A stretch of 11,160 nt of DNA from positions 1 to 11,160 of the forward strand of contig DISE01000020.1 in the NCBI GenBank assembly GCA_002421865.1, read 5' to 3'. Below, piece after piece: positions 6,359-11,160 of the stretch (position 1 is the stretch's first letter; each line of letters opens with the position of its first letter). A program made the translations under genes and the position numbers. The DNA comes from Castellaniella sp. UBA6218. GTDB taxonomy: Bacteria > Pseudomonadota > Gammaproteobacteria > Burkholderiales > Burkholderiaceae_B. The notes below the pieces were generated by a model. It saw only the letters and a program-made list of their open reading frames with translations, made no database searches and was not told the DNA's origin.

Positions 6359-7030
6359 TCAGGTCGGCAGCGCGGGCTCGCGCTGCTGCTCGATCTGGGC
6401 GGCTTCCTGGATGAGGCGGACGACTTCATCGATGTCGTCGGTGACCAGCAGCAGGTCGAGGTCGAAGGGCCCGATCATGCCGTGGGTCAGCAGTTGGTCG
6501 CGGACCCATTCCACCAGGCCGGACCAGAACGCCTTGCCCACCAGAATGATGGGGGCGGGCGGCTGTTTCATCGTCTGTACCAGCGTGATCGCCTCGAACA
6601 GCTCGTCCAGCGTGCCGAAGCCGCCGGGCAGCACCACATAGGCCAGGCTGTGCATGAAGAACGAGGCCTTGCGCGAATTGAAATATTCGAATTGCAGGCT
6701 GTCGGTCTGGTAGGGGTTGTCGGTCTTTTCACGCGGGAGGCGGATGTTCAGGCCGACGCTGCGTCCGCCGGCCTCGAAGGCGCCGCGGTTGGCGGCTTCC
6801 ATCAGGCCGGGGCCGCCGCCGGCGATCACCGGCAGGCCGAGCTGGGCGATGCGCGCGCCCAGTTCCATGCCCTGGGTGTAGAAAGGGTGGCCGGGAGGGA
6901 TCCGGGCGCTGCCGAAGAGGCTGACTCCCAGGCCGATTTTCTGGAAGGCCTCAGCCGCCGCGCGCATCTCTGCAATAATCGTGGGAATCTGTTGTTCGGC
7001 CGAAACGCGTTTCGTCTTATTGTCCGTCAT
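6359..7030 (-). CDS. LOG-family protein (TIGR00730, Rossmann fold)
   Basis: A 223-residue cytosolic protein of the LOG/TIGR00730 family, once annotated as 'lysine decarboxylase'. Characterised members are phosphoribohydrolases that split nucleoside 5'-monophosphates, including cytokinin ribotides, into base and ribose 5-phosphate. The nucleotide-binding motif GGGPGLMEAANRGA starts at residue 71. The family signature PGGFGTLDE (135-143) carries the catalytic Glu. Arg120-Lys121 sit in the conserved FNSRKASFF. N-terminal residues 1-30 are charged and variable, as in the longer members of the family. The ATG at 7030-7028 overlaps the polA ATG (7029-7031) in a CATG, so the two genes are divergent with no spacer. 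An AAGG lies about 8 bases before the start. The natural substrate in this organism is unknown. Confidence 0.9.
   Translation of the reverse strand: MTDNKTKRVSAEQQIPTIIAEMRAAAEAFQKIGLGVSLFGSARIPPGHPFYTQGMELGARIAQLGLPVIAGGGPGLMEAANRGAFEAGGRSVGLNIRLPREKTDNPYQTDSLQFEYFNSRKASFFMHSLAYVVLPGGFGTLDELFEAITLVQTMKQPPAPIILVGKAFWSGLVEWVRDQLLTHGMIGPFDLDLLLVTDDIDEVVRLIQEAAQIEQQREPALPT
6971..6979 (+). promoter_or_regulatory. Candidate extended -10 promoter of polA
   Basis: TGCAATAAT fits an extended -10 element (TGn plus AATAAT, 5 of 6 to TATAAT). It lies inside the LOG coding region, 50 bases before the polA ATG, so a transcript would start near 6986 with a leader of roughly 40 bases. No good -35 hexamer is present at normal spacing, which is tolerable for extended -10 promoters. 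This is a prediction from sequence only. Confidence 0.4.
7001..7014. promoter_or_regulatory. 14-bp perfect palindrome in the polA leader
   Basis: CGAAACG (7001-7007) is followed by its reverse complement CGTTTCG (7008-7014). It lies 15-28 bases before the polA start and within codons 6-10 of the LOG gene. It could be an operator for a dimeric repressor or a short leader hairpin (5-bp stem, CGCG loop). Which one cannot be told from sequence alone, and chance is possible. Confidence 0.35.
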
Positions 7031-9749
7031 GAAAAAAACCTTGTTGCTCGTGGATGGGTCCAGCTACCTGTACCGCGCCTATCATGCGATGCCCGATCTG
7101 CGCAATGCGCGCGGCGAACCCACCGGAGCCCTGTATGGCGTCATCTCCATGTTACGGAGGCTGATGCAGGATTACAAGGACGTGGCCACCCATGGGGCCT
7201 GTGTGTTCGACGCGCCCGGCGGCTCGTTCCGGGAAACGATCTACCCCGACTACAAGGCCCACCGGCCATCGATGCCGGAAGACCTGCGGGAGCAGATCGG
7301 GCCGATCCATCAAGCCGCTGCCGCGCTGGGCTGGACCGTGATCGTGGCGCCGGGCGTGGAAGCCGACGACATCATCGGCACCCTGGCGCGTCGGGCGGGC
7401 GAAAGCGGCTTTTATACCATCATTTCGACGGGCGACAAGGATCTGGCCCAGCTCGTCGGGGATCGGGTGGAGCTGATCAACACCATGTCGGGCGAGCGCC
7501 AGGACCGCGAGGGCGTGATTCGCAAGTTCGGCGTGCCGCCCGAGCGCATCGTCGATTATCTGATGCTGACCGGCGATGCGGTGGACAATGTGCCGGGCGT
7601 GACCAAGGTCGGCCCGAAGACCGCGGCCAAGTGGCTGAACGAATACGGCGATATCGACACGCTGGTCGCCCGGGCCGACGAAATCCGCGGTGTGGCGGGG
7701 GAGAACCTGCGCGCGGCGGCGCCCCGCTTTCCCATGACGCGGGACTTGCTGACCGTCCGGCTCGATTGCGAACTGCAGGCGCAGTGGGAACCGGACGTGC
7801 TGGATCTGCGGGCGCCGGATCATGGCGCGTTGATCGAACTGTACGAAGCCTATGGCTTCCGGACCTGGCTGCGCGAGGAAACCGGCGAGCCGGATCGCAT
7901 TCCGGAACAGGACGCCCGCGCCCCCCGCGAGGCGCCTCCCGCGCCGGACGACGTGAGGTACGAGACCATCCTCGACGAGGCGGCGCTGGATGATTGGGTG
8001 GCTCGGCTGCGGGCCGCCCCTTTGGCGGCCCTGGATACGGAAACCACCAGTCTGGACCCCATGGTGGCCCGCCTGGTGGGGGTGTCGTTCGCCATCGAGC
8101 CCGGCCGCGCCGCCTATGTCCCGGTGGGTCATCGCGCGCCGGGCACGCCCGACCAGCTGGACCTCGCGCTGGTGCTCGACCGCCTGCGTCCCTGGCTGGA
8201 GGATCCGGCCGCGCCCAAGCTGCTGCACCATGCCAAGTACGACGCCCACGTGTTCGCCAACGAGGGCGTCGAACTGCGCGGGGTGCGGCACGACACCATG
8301 CTGCAGGCCTATGTGCTTCAGTCTCACCGGCGTGTGAATCTGCAGGATCTGTGCAGCCAGTGGCTGGGGCTGACGGGCACGACCTACGAGGCCCTGTGCG
8401 GCAAGGGCGCGCGCCAGATAGGCTTCGACGAAGTCGCACTGGATCAGGCCGCGCATTACGCCGCCGAGGACGCCGATTTCACGCTTCGGCTGCACCAGGT
8501 GCTCTACCCGAAGGTCCGGGCCGAGGCCGGCCTGGACCGGATCTACGCGCTGGAAATCCGCGCTTCCGATGTACTGACGCGCATCGAGCGCAACGGCGTG
8601 GCCATCGACGCCAAGGTGCTGGCGGCGCAAAGCCATGAACTGGGTCAACAGATGATCGAGCTGGAAGCCCAGGCCCATGCCCTGGCGGGCCAGCCCTTCA
8701 ACCTGAACTCGCCCAAGCAGCTGGGCGAGATCCTGTTCCAGCGCATGCAACTGCCCGTGTTGCGCAAGACGGCCAGCGGCGCGCCGTCCACCGACGAGGA
8801 GGTCCTGACCCGCCTGGCGCAGGACTACCCCCTGCCGCGCCTGCTGCTCGACTATCGCGGCATCGCCAAGCTGAAGTCCACCTATACCGACAAGCTGCCG
8901 CGCATGATTGATCCGCGCACCGGCAGGGTGCACACGCGCTACGCCCAGGCGGCCGTGGTGACGGGGCGGCTGGCCTCGTCCGATCCGAACCTGCAGAACA
9001 TCCCCGTGCGCACGGCCGAGGGCCGCCGCGTGCGATCGGCCTTCGTGTCCAGCCTGGGCAAGATCGTGTCGGCCGACTACTCTCAGATCGAACTGCGCGT
9101 GATGGCCCACGTGTCAGGCGACGAGAATCTGCGCCGGGCCTTCGCCCAGGGACAGGACATCCACCGCGCCACGGCGGCCGAGGTCTTCGGTCTGCCACCG
9201 GACCAGGTCGACGCGGAACACCGCCGGGCGGCCAAGGCGATCAATTTCGGGCTGATCTACGGCATGGGCGAATTCGGCCTGGCGAGCAACCTGGGCATCA
9301 CGCGGGCGGCCGCCAAGTCCTACATCGACCGTTATTTCATGCGCTATCCGGGCGTGGCCGACTACATGGACCGCGTACGCCGCCAGGCCCGTGAACAGGG
9401 CTACGTGGAAACCGTCTTCGGACGCCGTCTGTATTTCCCCGAACTGGCCGGCGCCAAGGGGCCGCGCGCCGCCGCAGCCGAACGCGCCGCCATCAACGCG
9501 CCCATGCAGGGCACGGCGGCCGACCTCATCAAGATGGCCATGGTGGCGGTCCAGGACTGGCTGGACGCCGAAGGTCTGCGCAGCCTGATGGTGATGCAGG
9601 TGCATGACGAACTGGTGTTCGACGCGGCCGAGGATGAGGTCGATGTTCTGCGCGAACGCGTCCCGGCGCTGATGGCGGGCGTGGCGGAACTGGCGGTGCC
9701 GCTGGTCGCCGAGGTCGGCGTCGGTCCGGACTGGGGCGCCGCGCACTGA
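7029..9749 (+). CDS. polA: DNA polymerase I
   Basis: A 906-residue polymerase for Okazaki-fragment processing and DNA repair, close to the 928 of E. coli. The 5' nuclease domain (about 1-290) shows DGSSYLYRAYHAMP, EADD at 111-114, STGDKDLAQLV and the helix-three-turn-helix GDAVDNVPGVTKVGPKTAA. After a charged Pro-rich linker comes the 3'-5' exonuclease (about 310-505). All its motifs are kept: Asp336 and Glu338 in DTET, Asp405 in AKYD, and Tyr477...Asp481 in YAAED, so proofreading should be active. The polymerase domain (about 520-906) has motif A SADYSQIELR with Asp683, O-helix RRAAKAINFGLIYG with Lys736, and motif C MQVHDELVF with Asp860. Start chosen at 7029 (MKKTLLLVDGSS), the family N-terminus; an in-frame ATG at 6981 would add 16 unrelated residues. 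No clear Shine-Dalgarno precedes it. The stop lies 10 bp from the convergent Na/Pi gene. Confidence 0.97.
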   Translation: MKKTLLLVDGSSYLYRAYHAMPDLRNARGEPTGALYGVISMLRRLMQDYKDVATHGACVFDAPGGSFRETIYPDYKAHRPSMPEDLREQIGPIHQAAAALGWTVIVAPGVEADDIIGTLARRAGESGFYTIISTGDKDLAQLVGDRVELINTMSGERQDREGVIRKFGVPPERIVDYLMLTGDAVDNVPGVTKVGPKTAAKWLNEYGDIDTLVARADEIRGVAGENLRAAAPRFPMTRDLLTVRLDCELQAQWEPDVLDLRAPDHGALIELYEAYGFRTWLREETGEPDRIPEQDARAPREAPPAPDDVRYETILDEAALDDWVARLRAAPLAALDTETTSLDPMVARLVGVSFAIEPGRAAYVPVGHRAPGTPDQLDLALVLDRLRPWLEDPAAPKLLHHAKYDAHVFANEGVELRGVRHDTMLQAYVLQSHRRVNLQDLCSQWLGLTGTTYEALCGKGARQIGFDEVALDQAAHYAAEDADFTLRLHQVLYPKVRAEAGLDRIYALEIRASDVLTRIERNGVAIDAKVLAAQSHELGQQMIELEAQAHALAGQPFNLNSPKQLGEILFQRMQLPVLRKTASGAPSTDEEVLTRLAQDYPLPRLLLDYRGIAKLKSTYTDKLPRMIDPRTGRVHTRYAQAAVVTGRLASSDPNLQNIPVRTAEGRRVRSAFVSSLGKIVSADYSQIELRVMAHVSGDENLRRAFAQGQDIHRATAAEVFGLPPDQVDAEHRRAAKAINFGLIYGMGEFGLASNLGITRAAAKSYIDRYFMRYPGVADYMDRVRRQAREQGYVETVFGRRLYFPELAGAKGPRAAAAERAAINAPMQGTAADLIKMAMVAVQDWLDAEGLRSLMVMQVHDELVFDAAEDEVDVLRERVPALMAGVAELAVPLVAEVGVGPDWGAAH

Positions 9750-9759
9750 CCGCGATCCG

Positions 9760-11160
9760 TCACTCCGATTCGCGCAGCCGGTTGGGGCGCAGTTCGCCGT
9801 GGCGGTCCAGGATGGGGTAGGCCGCCGCGTTGACCAGGCAGGCGTTCACCCCGCTCGCGTCGCGCAGGATCTCCAGGTAGAAGGCGCCGACGTCGGCGGC
9901 GTCGATGCGGCCGGTCTTGATGCGGTCCAGGTGACGTTCGGCCGCCTGCGCCTCCAGGGCGCGGAAGTGCTCTTTCTCGAAGGCCAGGGCGCGGGCGGCC
10001 ACCCGGTCGCCCGAGACGAACAGGGCGGCGGCCTGGCGCAGGTTGCGCTGCAGCCGTTCCAGCACTTCGGCCAGTTCGGCCTGCTGCTCGGGGTCCAGCG
10101 TCCAGTGCTTCTTGTGCAGCCGGCTGGCGTGGCCCAGCAGACCCATGCCGGACACGTCCGCGGCGTGGGCGATGTTCATGGAAAAGGTCAGGATGGACTT
10201 CAGGTATTGCGCGTCGTCGGCGCTGAGGCCTTCCTGGTCCTGCGTCGCCAGATAGGCGGTCACCGACCGGTCCAGCTGGCTGATGGCGCCGTTCAGATAG
10301 CGGGCCTGGCCGTTGGCCCGGGGGTCTTCGCGCAGCAGGGACTCCCCGGTCAGCCGCAGTGATTCGCGCAGCATGTCCGTCAGTCTCAGCGCCTCGCGGG
10401 CGGCCTGGCCCAGGGCGACGGCCGGGACTTCGCGGGCCGACTCGTCCAGGTACTGGGGGCGGGCGGGGTCGTGAGGGTCGGCGCGTGGTGGCAGCAGACA
10501 CTGGAGCAGCCGCGCGTAAGGCCGCAGCGCGGGCATGAAGCAGGCGGCTACCGCCAGGTTGAACAGCAGGTGAAAATTCGCCACGCCGTGCGCGGCGTCG
10601 CCCAGCCCGGCCATGAGGGTCCCCGCCCAGGGCAGCAGGGCCAGACCCAGCAGGCAGCCGGCGACGCGTGTGCCCAGATTGCCCATGGGCACTCGGCGGG
10701 ATGCGGGATTGCCGTCGCCGCCGCTTTCCAGGACCGGATTGATGGCGGTGCCCAGGTTGGCGCCCAGCACCAGTGTATAGGCCAGTTCAGGCGTGACCAG
10801 GCCGTGATGGGCGAGCGACATGATCAGCACGACCACGGCCACGCTGGAATGCGAGGCCCAGGTCAGCGCCGCGCTGGCCGCCAGGGCGATCACCGGCGCG
10901 CCGGCCAGAGCAAGCAGGGCGCTGCCCAGCAGAGGAGCGTCCCGCAGCGGCTCGAACAGGGTCACCAGTTCGTGCAGGGCCAGCAGCAGCAGGCCCAGGC
11001 CGATCAGGGCGCGGCCCAGGTCACGGGCACGGCCCGGCTCGTAGTGGCGGAACATCCACACGCCGACGAGCACGAGGCCGGGTGCCAGGGCCGTCGGATC
11101 GAAGGACAGCGCCTGGACGATCAGGGTGGTGCCGACGTTGGCGCCCAGCATGGCCGCCAG
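9760..11160 (-). CDS. Na/Pi cotransporter-family protein with C-terminal PhoU-like domain (5' truncated by window)
   Basis: An open frame of 466 codons ending at TGA 9762-9760 and still open at the right edge (Leu-Ala-Ala precede the first Met at 11151), so the N-terminus is missing. Residues up to about 235 are membrane segments of the NptA/YjbB-type Na+/phosphate symporter fold. GANVGTT near the left end and GANLGTA about 125 residues later are the paired repeat motifs. The last ~225 residues are soluble, helical and charged, like the PhoU-like domain of this family (for example SILTFSMNIAHAADVS). The usual second QSS motif reads HSS here (WASHSSVAVVV). Members move phosphate across the inner membrane, in some cases outward. 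A missing first repeat with its own QSS motif is expected beyond the window. It converges with polA, 10 bp between stops, with no terminator visible. Confidence 0.9.
   Translation of the reverse strand: MAAMLGANVGTTLIVQALSFDPTALAPGLVLVGVWMFRHYEPGRARDLGRALIGLGLLLLALHELVTLFEPLRDAPLLGSALLALAGAPVIALAASAALTWASHSSVAVVVLIMSLAHHGLVTPELAYTLVLGANLGTAINPVLESGGDGNPASRRVPMGNLGTRVAGCLLGLALLPWAGTLMAGLGDAAHGVANFHLLFNLAVAACFMPALRPYARLLQCLLPPRADPHDPARPQYLDESAREVPAVALGQAAREALRLTDMLRESLRLTGESLLREDPRANGQARYLNGAISQLDRSVTAYLATQDQEGLSADDAQYLKSILTFSMNIAHAADVSGMGLLGHASRLHKKHWTLDPEQQAELAEVLERLQRNLRQAAALFVSGDRVAARALAFEKEHFRALEAQAAERHLDRIKTGRIDAADVGAFYLEILRDASGVNACLVNAAAYPILDRHGELRPNRLRESE

Noticed and set aside
6211..6429. 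N-terminal extension of the binding protein to an ATG at 6429
   Set aside because: The added 73 residues are Ser/Arg/Pro-rich, overlap the LOG gene end and its probable terminator, and would bury the signal peptide. The ATG at 6210 has AGGAGA at good spacing.
6981..7028. Upstream polA start at 6981
   Set aside because: The 16 extra residues are unlike any DNA polymerase I start, and that ATG directly follows the predicted -10 element.
7152..9110. Long minus-strand open frame (652 residues) opposite polA
   Set aside because: It is antisense to a polymerase with every motif intact. Its composition (Gly, Arg, His, Gln-rich with no recognisable domain) is what GC-rich codon bias gives on the opposite strand.

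Overview
The window is a GC-rich, densely packed chromosomal segment. The gene families and protein sequences suggest a betaproteobacterium, most likely of the Alcaligenaceae (Bordetella/Achromobacter/Castellaniella-like). This is inferred from protein resemblance remembered from those groups, not from a search. I see no phage, insertion sequence, CRISPR array, rRNA or tRNA. Most of the region reads as core genome.

Layout, left to right. (1) The 3' end of typA/bipA (+). (2) A convergent 134-bp spacer rich in inverted repeats. (3) A minus-strand pair: an EamA/DMT exporter, with a short AraC-type regulator upstream of it. (4) A plus-strand gene, divergent from the regulator, that joins a YqiA-type alpha/beta-hydrolase to a GNAT acetyltransferase in one reading frame. 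(5) A complete minus-strand basic-amino-acid ABC transporter, transcribed as binding protein (HisJ/ArgT type), HisQ permease, HisM permease, HisP ATPase. (6) A minus-strand LOG-family (TIGR00730) gene. (7) polA (+), whose start codon overlaps the LOG start codon within a CATG. (8) A 5'-truncated Na/Pi cotransporter-like gene (-) running off the right edge.

Functionally, the ABC cassette is the only multi-gene system that is complete here: a periplasmic receptor, two inner-membrane permeases and an ATPase for histidine/lysine/arginine/ornithine-type substrates. The AraC/EamA pair is probably a regulator with its exporter. The other genes are housekeeping: DNA polymerase I with its 5' nuclease, proofreading and polymerase motifs intact, a ribosome-associated GTPase, and a nucleotide-processing LOG protein.

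I found no undescribed multi-gene system. The points worth a second look are the hydrolase-acetyltransferase fusion, the overlapping divergent LOG/polA starts with a 14-bp palindrome in the polA leader, the structured typA/EamA spacer, and a possible alternative hairpin covering the ribosome binding site of the binding-protein gene. No stretch longer than 300 bases lacks a gene.
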